This document shows, in pieces, positions 1 through 10,540 of a DNA stretch of 64,000 nucleotides. Under the pieces are notes generated by a model. The model searched no databases. It saw nothing but the letters and a program-made list of their open reading frames with translations, and was not told where the DNA came from. The first letter of the stretch is position 1. Each line of letters begins with the position of its first letter. The DNA is taken from the NCBI RefSeq assembly GCF_021462225.1, contig NC_061805.1:30335958-30399957 (forward strand). Reading direction: 5' to 3'. This DNA comes from Girardinichthys multiradiatus (lineage: Eukaryota > Chordata > Actinopteri > Cyprinodontiformes > Goodeidae). The position numbers were made by a program, and so were the translations under genes.

Positions 1-533
1 TCTGGGTGGTACGCTTCTTTGGGGCTTCTCCAAACCGTAACTCTCCTGGATGTGGGGAAAACAGTAAAGGTGGACTCATCAGAGAACAATACATGTTTCA
101 CATTGTCCACAGCCCAAGATTTGCGCTCCTTGCACCATTGAAACCAATGTTTGGCATTGGCATGAGTGACCATAGGTTTGGCTATAGCAGCCCGGCCGTG
201 TATATTGACCCTGTGGAGCTCCTGACGGACAGTTCTGGTGGAAACAGGAGAGTTGAGGTGCACATTTAATTCTGCCGTGATTTGGGCAGCTGTGGTTTTA
301 TGTTTTTTGGATACAATCCGGGTTAGCACCCGAACATCCCTTTCAGACAGCTTCCTCTTGCGTCCACAGTTAATCCTGTTGGATGTGGTTCGTCCTTCTT
401 GGTGGTAGGCTGACATTACCCTGGATAGCGTGGCTCTTGATGCATCACAAAGACTTGCTGTCTTGGTCACAGATGCGCCAGCAAGACGTGCACCAACAAT
501 TTGTCCTCTTTTGAACTCTGGTATGTCACCCAT
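1..533 (-). CDS. Tc1-type transposase, N-terminal part, runs off the window
   Basis: Reading the complement from the ATG at 533 gives 177 codons without a stop up to base 1. The protein starts MGDIPEFKRGQIVGARLAG and has the helix-turn-helix DNA-binding region expected in Tc1 transposases. The first catalytic Asp follows in the FSDEST motif, then the VWRSPKEAYH segment at the window edge. This enzyme binds the terminal repeats and cuts and rejoins the element at TA sites. The homologous ATG in the second copy is at 53209. Upstream of it the two copies differ by a small indel, which is why I chose this start. The second and third catalytic residues lie outside the window, so intactness cannot be judged. 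Unlike copy B, no break is visible in the shared part. Confidence 0.85.
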   Translation of the reverse strand, partial: MGDIPEFKRGQIVGARLAGASVTKTASLCDASRATLSRVMSAYHQEGRTTSNRINCGRKRKLSERDVRVLTRIVSKKHKTTAAQITAELNVHLNSPVSTRTVRQELHRVNIHGRAAIAKPMVTHANAKHWFQWCKERKSWAVDNVKHVLFSDESTFTVFPTSRRVTVWRSPKEAYHP

Positions 534-719
534 AATGTTGTGTGCATTTCAATATTTTGAGCTAAACTGTGCTCTTACCCTGCTAATTGAACCTTCACAC
601 TCTGCTCTTACTGGTGCAATGTGCAATCAATGAAGACTGGCTACCAGGCTGGTCCAATTTAGCCATGAAACCTCCCACACTAAAATGACAGGTGTTTCAG
701 TTTCATTGTCCAACCCCTG
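1..719 (-). mobile_element. Tc1/mariner transposon, copy A, cut by the window edge
   Basis: The right-hand end (about 689-719) is the reverse complement of the terminal repeat at 53025-53055, and the interior matches 53025-53770 with few substitutions. The element is in minus orientation: its 5' end is at 719, followed by the TA target dinucleotide at 720-721. The rest of the element lies left of base 1. It belongs to the same family as the complete copy at 53025-54279. The short plus-strand reading frames in this stretch are shadows of the transposase. Confidence 0.9.
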
Positions 720-1137
720 TACCTTGAAATGCAATACCACTGAAAGGCACTAGGATGTGGCTTCAGCAGATTTGCATTCAAGGAGACAGGACTTGATGAA
801 AATAACAGTCCCTGTGTTTTTTGCTTCACATAAAGAAAACTAAATGAGGCTCCTTGACAACTGCAAAGATGTGATGTATTTGGATGTAGTGACGTGTTCA
901 ATAAGCAAGTGGAAATAAATACAATTCAGCAGACTTTGCACTCACTCACTTGCCTACGTCATGGAGCTAGTTTCCTCAAGGTTATAAAATCTGTAACTTC
1001 CAGAGAATGTCCCTGTTATTCTATAAAGTTTAGGGGACATTCTCTGAAGGTCTTGGCATGGTTAGTGTTTGCTGGGTCACTCATCTGCTCCTGGTCAGTT
1101 ACCCATTAACCAGCCTGGCATTTCTAAGTGCTGTTAG
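720..1137. other. Intergenic, no gene seen
   Basis: I see no coding pattern here. The short ORFs on both strands have no family resemblance and no splice context. Confidence 0.5.
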
Positions 1138-1610
1138 TGTCTTGCAAAAGTATTCATAGTCCTTTAAATTTTTTCATATTTTGTCATATTGCAACCCTTT
1201 TTGTGACAGACCAACAAAACAGAGCACATAACTGTGGTGGAAACCTAACACTGCTTCCTGAATACAGCATCCCCACAGTGAAACATGGTGGTGGGAAGCT
1301 TGTTTTAGTTTGATGGGAAGGTGGATGATGATAATAAGCAGGTAGAGACATACCCCAAAAGACTTGCAGGTGTAATCACAGCCTAAGGTGGCTCTACAAA
1401 GTATTGACTCAGGAGGCTGAATGCAGATGCACGTTGCACCTAATAGATCTGTAGTCGTTTAAAAATATGAAAAATAAGTACTTTCACTTCACAATTCTGA
1501 GCTACTTTTTGTTGGTCTTTGTGAGCTTCGGAAGGTTTCAAATCCAAAGAGCCATTTTAAAACATAACCTATTGAGCTTTATAAATATGTCATATATGAT
1601 TTTTTTTTCC

Positions 1611-1686
1611 AAAATCAAAGATGGGAATAGAAGGAATAAGGAGCACATTTGTGCTCCTTATTCCTTCTATTCCCATCTCCCATTTT
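1611..1686. repeat. Near-perfect foldback hairpin
   Basis: Bases 1619-1646 are perfectly complementary to 1651-1678: 28 bp arms with a 4-base loop (ATTT). After a 3-base mismatch a further 5 bp pair (1611-1615 with 1682-1686). It lies inside an otherwise decayed Tc1-like remnant. Confidence 0.9.
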
Positions 1687-2067
1687 AGAACAATGAACAT
1701 TTTGCCATGAGAAAAAGAATGCCATTTCCTGAATGGAAAGCGTATTTCTTTTGAGTTATTTTCAAATTCCTGAAAAAATTAGGGAAAAACAGGTACTACT
1801 TGTGAAGCATATAATTTGCAGCCTAATGATAAAAAAAATTATTTGTATCCCCTGTGCTGTTCTGTTATGGAAATCCTATGCAGAAATGGAATAAAACAAA
1901 GTGTTAAAACTATATTTAAATTTGAAAACATAGCTTATTTCTGTATATATGTATTTATTATTTTTTAGGTTAGAGTCATTGCAAAAGGGCCAAAGAGCCA
2001 CATGCAACCTTTTAGCCACAGGTTGCCGACTCCTAGACTGTCACATAAAATTTCACTAAAATACATT

Positions 2068-2293
2068 TAATTCAATTCAATTCAGTTTTATTTATATAGC
2101 GCCAATTCACAACACATGTCGTCTCAAAGCACTTCACAAAAGTCAGGTACATACATTCCAATTAATCCTAATCATTGAACAGTGCAGTCAGAGTTAGTCA
2201 TTTATTCAAATTGGATAAAAAGTTTTTCTATCTAAGGAAACCCAGCAGATTGCATCCAGTCAGTGACTTGCAGCATTCCCTCCTCCCGGATGA
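2068..2293 (-). mobile_element. L2-like LINE 3' tail fragment
   Basis: In reverse complement this matches the tails at 21850-22085 and 52870-53020 plus 54282-54370. Shared marks are a 'gtcactgactggatgcaat' segment, 'caaattgg/ccaatttgaataaat', and the terminal 'gcgctatataaataaaact' followed by GAATT repeats (TTCAATTCAA on the plus strand here). It is 5'-truncated and non-coding. Confidence 0.8.
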
Positions 2294-2364
2294 GCATTTA
2301 GGTTTGTTGTAATGTGACAATTTGTAAAATAATTCAAGTGGTATGAATAATTTTGCATGGGAAG

Positions 2365-2940
2365 AGGACTACCTCTCTTGTATCTTGTAGTCATTTTACC
2401 TCTCATTTGAAAGGCTTCTTTAGAAAAAGCATTTTGAAGCTATGTATCTGTCAATAAACACTAAATGTGATCTCGATATAGTAACGTTGCATAGCACTGT
2501 TAGAAGTACCCCCTGTTGACCAGCAGAGGCCAGTAGCAAACTGTAGATGATCTTAACCCACTTAATTTTTAGGCAAAGGTAGTAGTTGCTTTAAAGGATA
2601 TAGGAAATGTGAAATCTCCAGAATCAACTCGTTTTCTCAGAGCACAGGAATTACTCTATTAATAAATTATTTGCATAAAATTCGACAAGTGCGAGTATTT
2701 GCAAAATTTTTATAGAATACCAGAAAATTGTTTGTTTTGTTTTTTTAAATGTCTGGGATAACATTAGACAAACGTATAACGTATACTAATTATAATACTT
2801 GTTTAATGTTGTCCAACTTGTCAGTTTCTATAAAAAGAACATTTTGCTCTGGACAATAAGAGAAGGCGTTTCACCTGCGCTCTTTACTGAATTTTGACCC
2901 CTGGATTTGGAGGAAAACACCGTTTTTCGACCCGCTCCTG
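2365..2940. other. Intergenic, upstream of bri3bp
   Basis: An AT-rich stretch without recognisable genes. Base composition turns GC-rich after about 2870 as the bri3bp promoter is reached. Confidence 0.5.
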
Positions 2941-3076
2941 AACGCAACAGTGCTATCATCCAGCGTCTCATTGGCTAGGTGTCCACTTTCGGCAGCTAGC
3001 TGTTGTTTTTGGCTGTGGTTTTAATTGAATCATTTTGATACGAACTTGTACTTGATCTCTCTGGACGCTTGCTGCC
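2941..3076 (+). promoter_or_regulatory. bri3bp: bri3bp proximal promoter and 5' leader
   Basis: This GC-richer block precedes the bri3bp ATG. It carries an inverted CCAAT box (ATTGG, 2970-2974), about 100 bases upstream of the start codon. No TATA box is obvious. The transcription start is not determined, so the split between promoter and leader is inferred. Confidence 0.45.
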
Positions 3077-3259
3077 ATGATGGGAAGCAGGATTTTTGTG
3101 ATTTTCTTGGTGCTTTCCGCCAATCTGCTGTGCAGAGCCGAAGCGGGCAGGGGCAGGAGCGGCAGCAGCAACCAGAACAGCTTCAAACGAGCAGCTAACG
3201 GTATCTACCAGACTCTGAGCAGCTTGTTCGGAGAGGAGAACATCCGAGCTCTGTACAAG
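3077..3259 (+). CDS. bri3bp: bri3bp exon 1
   Basis: Codes residues 1-61: the signal peptide, then the Arg/Gly/Ser-rich linker and the SSLFGEENIR motif. The donor is AAG/gtgagc and the phase is 0. Confidence 0.92.
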
Positions 3260-5581
3260 GTGAGCAGAGGCCGATGAAGGGGAACACAAGGGCAGATTTT
3301 GATTAAATTATGACCTGGATGATTGCAGTACTCAGATGGTTAAGAGGAAATAAGAAAAAGCGGGCTAGGCCTTATCAACTAATAATGGATGCCATTTTAC
3401 ATTATTAGCATTATTCCAATGATTTTTAGTCTTGTGGATATGCGTGTGTCACTTGTCATTACATTTCTGTTTCCAGTTTTCTACACAGTCCACTGCATCA
3501 CTAAACCGCCATTTCATTCATTTGATTAAGGCCTCTAACAGCTATGAGTCTTTGAAAGCGTCCTCTATCATTTCAAAGATACCTGCCTCTATGGTGGCCA
3601 TTCTGAGCTGTGTTTTGTGCTCTCATTGGTCCAGCTCCATTTCCTGCATTTTGAAAAGCTGCACATGTGCTGCGTTCAGCCGCCAAAGCAAAGTACAGTT
3701 TGCTATGTTGGGGTGATCACGTGATATTCATCAACCCAACTTGCTGCAATCAAAACTAAAAATGAAACTGAAGTTGGAGAAACAATAGTTTATAGGAGTC
3801 GGGTTGGCTTTAATACATGCTCTTGAAAGTGTTCAACCCATCTTCTTACATACAACTGAGAACTTCTTGATTTATATTATTTTACTGAATGTGTAGAGAA
3901 CGGGGAAAGGGAAACAGGTGGTGAAGTAGATGCCAGTGTTTAAAAGAAAAAATGCAACAGAAGAGGAAGTCTGTCAGGAGCCCATGGAATCTGCCATGTT
4001 ACTTTGAGCAGATGCTGGCATAGAAAAACAGGGATCAGGGGACCTGCCTGGTGAAGGTCTATATTGAGTCTTCCATGTTGTCTGACTGTAGCCATTTTGC
4101 AACTCAAAGCCAAAGGAAGTGGAGGTTAAATGTGCCTTATGCGGTCCAAATCGACCAATTTTAAATTGGCAAAACTGTAGCTCTAATAAAGAGTACCGTA
4201 CTTTTCATTTGTTAAATGAAGCTGCCACCAGCCATGTTCTTTAAAAATGTTCTACATTGTTTTAATATATAATGTTCTTTATTCAGTTCCTCACACACAC
4301 ACATGCCTAACCAAATCTGAACTCGATGATGAACGCGTGTTTCATCAGTCTTTCTGATGCTGATGTGTTTGTGTCAAAACTTCTGCTGCACAATATATTG
4401 AATTGCAGTAATTATAATAATCAAAATATCACTGCTTTCAATATTTTAAAGGGTTGCTTTGGTGCGACATTAGGTACACTATGATATTTTACGGGCTGTG
4501 CGTTAAGGCTCGGCTCTTATAAGGGTTTTAACTTTTAAAACTCTTATGATACCATGTTACAGTCAGCAGGCCTACGCCTTTTTATTTGCATATGCCCATT
4601 TATGTGTTACAATAAAAGCTCAGTGGCAAGGTTTCTGCTGCTTGCTTGACACTATGCAAATGAAGAGGTGGAGAGGTTGAGGGGAGCACCACTGGTAAAC
4701 ATCTCTCGTGATTCATACTGGCTTTAGTTTTAGAGATACCGAACCGTAACTTGTTGACTTCTGAAAGGTCAAGACTGTTTAAATAGAGACTTTTTGTAAT
4801 GAGTTTAAAGGACTTTGTCATCATAACTTGCATTTTATCCTAAGGTTGCTTACATGGCTGTAACATCTGTCCTCTGATGTCAGTTTTTTTAGGGAATGAA
4901 TACGCCCTGACCTCAACTGTCTGTTCTTTCTGCTCAGTTTTTCTCCAAAGCAACAGAGCGATTTGTGCACGGAGTGGACTCCTTTATGGATACCATTTGG
5001 AAGATCTGGTCGGATCTGCTTGATGTGATGGGTATCGATTGTAAGTCATGTACCTGCAACATTTATTTGTCTTTTTATTATTATTATTATTATTTCAGAC
5101 TAAAATAGCTTAACTAATGACGTGTATGTCTTGTCTCTCTCCCTCTCGGTTTTGTGTAGCCTCCAACCTCAGCCACTATTTCAGCCTCACGTCTCTGACC
5201 AATTCCCCAGCACGTGCCTTGCTCCTGGGCGCCGCCTTACTGTTGGCCTACTGGTTCCTATCCATGTTCCTCGGAGGGTTGTTTTATTTGCTGCACGCCA
5301 TCTTTGGCCGCTTCTTTTGGCTGGCGAGGGTGATACTCTTCGCCCTGTCTTGCCTCTACATTCTACAGAAGTTCGAGGGCGACCCGGAGCGCGCCGTGCT
5401 GCCGCTGTGCTTCATCATGGCTGTGTACTTCATGACGGGGCCCGTGGGAGCGTACTGGCGTCGCGGAGGCGGGGCTGGCTCGCTGGAGGAGAAAATCGAC
5501 CACCTGGACACTCAGATCAGGCTGCTCAACATCAGGCTGAGCCGCGTCATAGACAGCCTCGAGCACAACGGGGAGCAGTAG
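3077..5581 (+). CDS. bri3bp: BRI3-binding protein (bri3bp), three exons, complete
   Basis: Exons 3077-3259, 4938-5040 and 5160-5581 join with matching phases to give 235 codons plus a stop. Human BRI3BP is about 250 residues. Residues 1-22 form a signal peptide. The luminal part has the family motif SSLFGEENIR, then ERFVHGVDSFMDTIWKIWSDLLDVMG. Three hydrophobic segments follow at about 113-144, 148-165 and 174-195 (including LPLCFIMAVYFMTGPVGAYW). A predicted coiled coil (about 203-230, LLNIRLSRVIDSLE) ends the protein. BRI3BP is a membrane protein that binds BRI3 and has been tied to mitochondrial and cell-death effects. Its relative TMEM109 forms cation channels in ER membranes. Either ATG at 3077 or 3080 could start translation; I took the first. 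The spacer before the coiled coil is shorter than in human, from my memory of the family. All introns have GT-AG ends. TMEM109 is the main alternative, but the motifs favour BRI3BP. Confidence 0.93.
3260..4937 (+). other. bri3bp: bri3bp intron 1
   Basis: Nothing coding is seen in this 1.7 kb intron. A moderately GC-rich block at about 3530-3720 has short open frames on the plus strand but no recognisable family. Confidence 0.7.
4938..5040 (+). CDS. bri3bp: bri3bp exon 2
   Basis: Codes residues 62-95 plus one base of codon 96 (FFSKATERFVHGVDSF and onward). The acceptor is tgctcag and the donor is gtaagt. Confidence 0.92.
5160..5581 (+). CDS. bri3bp: bri3bp exon 3 (membrane segments, coiled coil, stop)
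   Basis: Enters with the last two bases of codon 96 after the acceptor ttgtgtag. Codes residues 97-235, then TAG. It is clearly GC-richer than the flanking DNA. An overlapping frame at 5122-5601 is a shadow. Confidence 0.93.
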
Positions 5582-5995
5582 ACTCGCAGCAGGAAGGATA
5601 AGTGTCTAGGTTAGACCACATGTATTTAACTCACTTTCCTGGGGACACCTTCAGGAAAACAGCTACCAGGTATTTACAACTCTACTGTCAGGTGGTGGGA
5701 GAACTAGATCTGTACACAGGGTTTTTAAAAGCTTAATGTAACGATGACGTAAATGGAAAATTCCTCAAAGATTTAGACACATCAGCCAAACCAAACATTT
5801 TGTTTGTTTTTGGTACAAAAAGAAAAATTGTGAGAATTATTTGTACATCTGGGAAGAAGTTATCTGTGTGCTGTCTTTCTCTGTTCCACATCTCAGCAAC
5901 TTATAACGAGCTATCGAGTTAGATTTATTTCTGTTGTTGAAGCAGCTATAGCGCTCATGCTAAGTAAATAAATGTATTTTATAATTAGATTTTTG
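5582..5995 (+). other. bri3bp: bri3bp 3' UTR with a poly(A) signal
   Basis: An AATAAA hexamer at 5967-5972 lies 386 bases after the stop codon and is the best poly(A) signal. An A-run at about 6043-6061 is genomic and not evidence of a retrocopy. The true cleavage site is inferred. Confidence 0.55.
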
Positions 5996-6608
5996 CCCTT
6001 TTAAATCCCCTCACGACAAGCAATTTGTTTTTAAACTTCTGTAAAAAAAAAAAAAAAAAAAGCTGTAAAGATGAATGCCTGGCTCGGATTAAGACATCGT
6101 TATTTCTAATATGTAAAGATGTTGTATTGTCCACAGTGAAATTTATTTATTTCATCCAAACATGTTGAAATTGTTTCTTCCGATTGGTGACCGTTCTGTG
6201 GCGTCAGGACCTCTTATTTTTCTTGTGTGTGGGTCAGTGACCTGCTCCATCTGTAGTTGTGCATGTGGGGAAAACACTGTATCTGAAGTCACCTTCAGAC
6301 ATTTAAACCATACAGCAATATCTCAGGGACTCGCTCAACACATAATGAAATTTGATTTCTAGTATAGGTCACATTTTGGTGATGTTCAGTTCTGTTTTCG
6401 TGTGTGTTTGTTGGAAAGTTTAATTTATGCATGCCGTCCACAGAAATCCTACTTTTCATTTATGTAATTATGGTATAATTGTTGTGGCGATTCAAATCAG
6501 GAAATGTTTTTATCATACACGTGCTCTGATATTTTGAGTCATGAGATACTGGCTAATTGGTCTGAAAAAAATCACTTTTTTTAGAATACAGCTAATGTTG
6601 GGGTTCAT
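5996..6608. other. Intergenic between bri3bp and the Myb/SANT remnant
   Basis: No gene pattern seen. The short ORF at 6162-6362 has no family features. Confidence 0.5.
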
Positions 6609-7295
6609 TTAAATAAGAGCTCCCATCTTTAAACCTGGGCTGTCGGTCAAGGCCTGTACCATTTCCCCATTACTCCCAGGAAAGCCTGGTAAAACAGTCA
6701 TTTGTCTAATTTCTTCTAAGCAGAGGGCTGTTTCTTCCTGCATGTTGTGGTGCCGTTCACGTTGCTGACAGTTTGCCTCCTCCTCTTGGTCCAGCTCAGT
6801 CATGTCAACACTTCTTCCTTTCCCTGTTGAAAATTGAAAACGGCTCGGGTAACGCTTTCCTCGCCCACATGTGAGAAAAGCGATCCTTCAACAGAAGTCT
6901 GAGTTCTGTTGAAGGATCACAAAATGCAGAAACGGCAGCAGAGCTTGGTGGTTAATTTATCCATCCTTTCGCCAAGTGTTTAGCTGCTAAGTGAGCTAGC
7001 TCATTAGGCATCTTAAGATAGAGGGTTTAAACGCTATTAACCGTTACTGTTTTATAATTTGGTATGAGCATACCAAACATGAGATAAGTTTCAAGCACAA
7101 ATATGCAAAGTAAAATAAACACTCACCGTTACACATCATGTCCAACAGTGAGCTTGTGGAATCCAGACCAGCCTCCCGTCCACAACTCACGGGACGATCG
7201 CTATAAATGGCGTCCACAATTTCCAACCACCGCCACGGCTTTGAGCTTGACTTGCTCCGGCCATTGTGTTCCTTAATGTTTTTGTAGTCGCTCAT
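6609..7295 (-). pseudogene. Myb/SANT-like (Harbinger-type) protein remnant, two exons
   Basis: On the minus strand an exon 7127-7295 and an exon 6609-6823 join in phase (donor AACG/gtgagt, acceptor caacag) to give 126-127 codons without a stop. The first exon reads MSDYKNIKEHNGRSKSSSKPW and continues RWLEIVDAIYSDRP. This resembles the end of Myb/SANT-like domains, where 'DY..IK.HN..SG....KW...MDAIYG.RP' is typical of Harbinger-transposon accessory proteins and the host MSANTD genes. The second exon has an acidic, Gln-rich stretch (LDQEEEANCQQRERHHNMQE), as expected of the C-terminal helix. The domain's first half should lie upstream (above 7295), but I find only a frame-broken trace around CRNLK, so I treat it as a decayed fragment. 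A short functional gene with an unseen upstream exon is possible. Confidence 0.5.
6882..6918. repeat. Short perfect inverted repeat
   Basis: Two 15-bp arms (6882-6896 and 6904-6918, 'gatccttcaacagaa' and its complement) are separated by 7 bases. They lie in the intron of the Myb/SANT remnant. Confidence 0.85.
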
Positions 7296-8200
7296 GAGTT
7301 TTCAGATTTCTGCAACCCTTGACTAGTGAAGCCACAAACTTGAGCTTAAGGGCTACATAAAGACATAAAGGTTTTTTTATGATATTGGCAGGTAAATATA
7401 TTGGATGGGATTAACGTTTTCTTTCTGAATCCTACACAAGCAAACTTCTGTTTTTATGTGTGGATATGATACAATTTTTTTTAATTATTTCCATTTTCCA
7501 GTAGTTTCCCAGTCATTTCCCAAATTCCCAATGAAGTTTTTGGAATTATTCCAAAAAGAAAATTGCTGAAAAGTTTCCAGAAATTTACTAGAAATTCTCT
7601 CCCCCTTTTTCAAAATTAGGGACAGAATTACTTAACATATGGCCTCAAACATCTGTTCAATGTTTGGATTTAAAAAGTTGTAAATACACCCATATTGTTT
7701 TGTACCATGATTTGGATATTATTTACTTAAGTCCTAATTTACTAATTCCTTCTTTTGTTGGCCACTTTTTATCTGGAGAAATCCCTTAGTGGGATTTCTT
7801 TCCAACTGGTATTCAGATGTGATGGTGTGACAAAACGATTAGAAGATCCATAATGTAAGGCAGGAAACATCCCTATCGGAAGGAAAATAAATTGAAGTTT
7901 GTTTAGGAAGTTAAAATCCTAATGTTCATTACCTTCATCACTACCAGCTCCTTCCTCATGGTAGAGTGCATTTTTACTGAAGTATGGTCTGAATACAGAG
8001 ATTTTGGTAGTTGGCAGTCATGGTAATGAAGCTAGTAATACTAGTAGTATTACTGTAACGGTGATGAAGCTGACCTAGATGTTGAAGCGATGGACTTGCA
8101 AAACACAAATTGACACTTATGTTCAACTTCCTTTAGTTATTAAGGATTTCATTTTTGTTATTTAGGTTTTTGATTTAAATCATCATGGACTTAAATCTGC
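7296..8200. other. Intergenic, nothing recognised
   Basis: AT-rich sequence without coding or repeat structure that I can name. Confidence 0.5.
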
Positions 8201-8820
8201 AGTGCCTCACAAAAGTAATGACATCCCTTTGTACTTTTTTTTTATATTTAGGTATTAAAAACCACAAACTTCAATGTGTTTTTGCAATTTGATGTGACTG
8301 GCCAACAAAAATATAACAGAAATCTGAAAAGTGTGGTGTGCATTTAAATTAAACCATCCCAAGCCAATACTTTGTAGAAGCACCTTTTGCTTAAGTTACA
8401 TCTGCAAGCCTTTCGGAGATGATCTCTACCAGGTTTACACATCTAAGGACTGAATGTTCTCCATCCAATCTGGCCAAGCTTAAGCCAGAGCATCTGTAAA
8501 CAGTCTTGCCACAGGTCCTCAGTTAAATTTCGGTCTGGACTCTGAGCCATTTTAGGATGTGAATCTGCTTTAAACCATTCCATTGTAGCTCTAGTTGCAT
8601 GTTTAATGTCGTATTGCTGAAAGGTGAACCTCTGTCTCTGTCTAAAGTTTTGTGCAGCCTCCAGCAATGTTTATTGCTCCATTCTTTCCACCAACTCTGA
8701 CCAGCTTCTCTATCCACGCTAAAGAAGCTCCTCCCCGCAGCATGACACTGTCACCACCATGTTTGTAGTTGCAATGGGACAAAGTCTGAAAAGTTCGAAG
8801 GGTATAAATATTTTTGAAGA
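8201..8820. mobile_element. Decayed Tc1-like element
   Basis: The left end ('cagtgcctcacaaaagtaat' at about 8201) and the reverse complement of the right end (about 8770-8820) share the 'gcaaaagtat..atac/atccctt' layout of the family at 1138, 15288 and 46100. The minus-strand frames between 8443 and 8717 retain broken transposase-like text only. Confidence 0.5.
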
Positions 8821-9254
8821 CACCATACCTTACAGAAATCTGCAGAAAACCAGCCAGTCCTGTTTGTCAATCTGTCAGTGGTGATTTAGAGCAGGTCTAA
8901 CTGATCCATGGATGATCAGTTTATATAAAGAATCGCACTACAAGTCCAGGGTTGACCCTCCTCTTAGCAGAAGGGGTCATAGCACAGTTCATACAGGTAC
9001 AGACCAATGGACCAGCTTTTTCTGATAGGTTTGCACAATTTCAGAGAATCATGCAATAACAATATGATGTGGGATAAATCCGCATTTCCTCACACCTTTA
9101 TCTGTCATTAAGATGATTCAAAGTCCCTCTGTAAGCCTTAGTATCTCGGACAGGGGAGACGTCATCTGACAAACTGAATTAATGAAACTTGAAATATAAC
9201 AATCCAAACAGTCCTTTGTGATCCCTAATTATATATATATATATTTTTACATTT
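8821..9254. other. Intergenic, nothing recognised
   Basis: No coding pattern. A short TA run is at about 9232-9243. Confidence 0.45.
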
Positions 9255-9430
9255 TGTGGTACCACTGGCCTTTATTCATTAGAAGCTTAAAAACGGCAGT
9301 GTAATAAGGGGAAGATATCCAGTAAATTGACCGGAGTCGGGAATCGAACCTGTGACAGCTACGTTGAGGACCATAGCCTCCAAGCCTGCTGTTTCTCTGA
9401 GCCACATAGCTTTCTGCGGCCCTAATTTAT
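9255..9430 (-). mobile_element. tRNA-headed SINE fragment
   Basis: The segment 'gggaatcgaacc' at about 9340 is the complement of an RNA polymerase III B box (GGTTCGATTCCC). It is followed by text matching the SINE at 32585-32785 ('gacagc..cgt.gaggac..tagc'). The tRNA-like head is therefore at the right, on the minus strand. It is not a functional tRNA. Confidence 0.55.
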
Positions 9431-10089
9431 ATACAAATTTTGATCATTACAAATGCATTTCATGTAGCTTTTTATTAATCCCTTTTTTGTTTGGTTTTTA
9501 GGTATTTTAGCTTAAGCTTAGTTATTTTCCACTTCTGGTTAATAAAATTGTTTACATCTAAATTTTGATTTTACTTGTTTTAGCAAAACATCCCCAACTT
9601 GCCTGGCACAGTAAAACAAAAAACTGTACATTGTCATGTGAGATTTTGTTGCATGCTGCCTTCATCTCTAAAGATGTCCATTTTGCTGCCTGCGTAGTTA
9701 TTTTAGCAAATGTCCTGAGAGAAATTAGCCAGAAACTAATTATACTTTTAGATCAGGTTGCTGTCTGATGTGGCTTGTTTTTCTGCACTATTTATTTGCA
9801 CTGAAGACTGGACTTTGTTGACCAAATGATCACTTGTTTTTTTTTTTGAAGAAGAAGAAGAAGAAGAAGACTGGATACAATCACTGTTTTATCATTCCAT
9901 AAATCACTGCAGTGTTCCTGAAATGAGGTTACATATTGAACTATGGGAGAAACAACTACTTATCTTCTCTTTACATCAGGGAGCAGATGGAGAGATGGGC
10001 TTATGATCAATCATTGTTTACGGATTCATCTGTAGCCGTGATCTAAAGACAAGGGGAAACATGTGCTTTGTCAAGGTGTTCAATTCAAT
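9431..10089. other. Intergenic with a GAA microsatellite
   Basis: The only structure seen is a T-run followed by about seven GAA units at 9848-9870. Confidence 0.5.
9848..9870. repeat. (GAA)n microsatellite
   Basis: About seven uninterrupted GAA units directly after a poly-T run. Confidence 0.95.
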
Positions 10090-10540
10090 TAAAAATACTT
10101 TAATAACCCAAAATGGAAGTTAAATGTTTTTGTAGTTTATATCATGCAGGTTGCTTCAAAGATTGTTGTCGATGCTGATGGCTGTGGGGAGAAAGGATGT
10201 CCTGTAGCGGTCTGTCTTACAATAAATCTGAAGTAGCCTCTGACTGAAGACAGTCTGCTGTTGTATGAAGAAGATGCTGAGGGTTCTCCATAATGTTCTC
10301 CATTTTATGAAGAATATTTCTTTGCACAATGATCTCTAGAGGTTCCAGAAGAGTCCCCAGAACAGAGCCAGCCTTCTTTATTAGTTTGTTGAGCTTTTTT
10401 TAAGTTCCTGGCTCTGATGCTGCTACACCAGCAGATGATGCCAGACTTATAGAAGATATGCAGCATCTTTCTGCAAACACTGAAGGACCTAAGCTTCCTC
10501 AAGAAGTATAGTCTGCTCCGTCTTCCTAGAGAAGACTGCT
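10090..10540 (-). mobile_element. LINE C-terminal remnant
   Basis: Minus-strand frames contain pieces in the style of the C-terminal end of fish CR1/L2 reverse transcriptases (tyrosine/cysteine-rich 'MLHIFYKSGIICWCSSIRAR' and a downstream serine/threonine stretch), but with frame breaks. A related scrap is at about 56560-56660. Confidence 0.4.

Larger units (their letters stand above)
1138..2364. mobile_element. Old Tc1-like element remnant with imperfect inverted ends
   Basis: The left end (1138 onward, 'cttgcaaaagtattcat') and the reverse complement of the right end (2364 down to about 2305) are alike: 'gcaaaa..tattcat', an AT-rich spacer, then 'tgtca.att..aac'. This layout recurs at 8201, 15288, 24560 and 46100. 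The phrase 'gtgaaacatggtggtggga' at 1278 matches the KHGGG region of Tc1 transposases, but no long frame survives. A LINE tail (2068-2293) sits inside it, near the right end. Confidence 0.55.

Noticed and set aside
5122..5601. 159-codon ORF overlapping bri3bp exon 3
   Set aside because: It is out of frame with the well-supported bri3bp exon and has a proline/arginine-rich composition typical of a GC-rich shadow.
9320..9400. tRNA gene
   Set aside because: Only the B-box-like piece and partial cloverleaf are present, and the same text continues into a SINE body.
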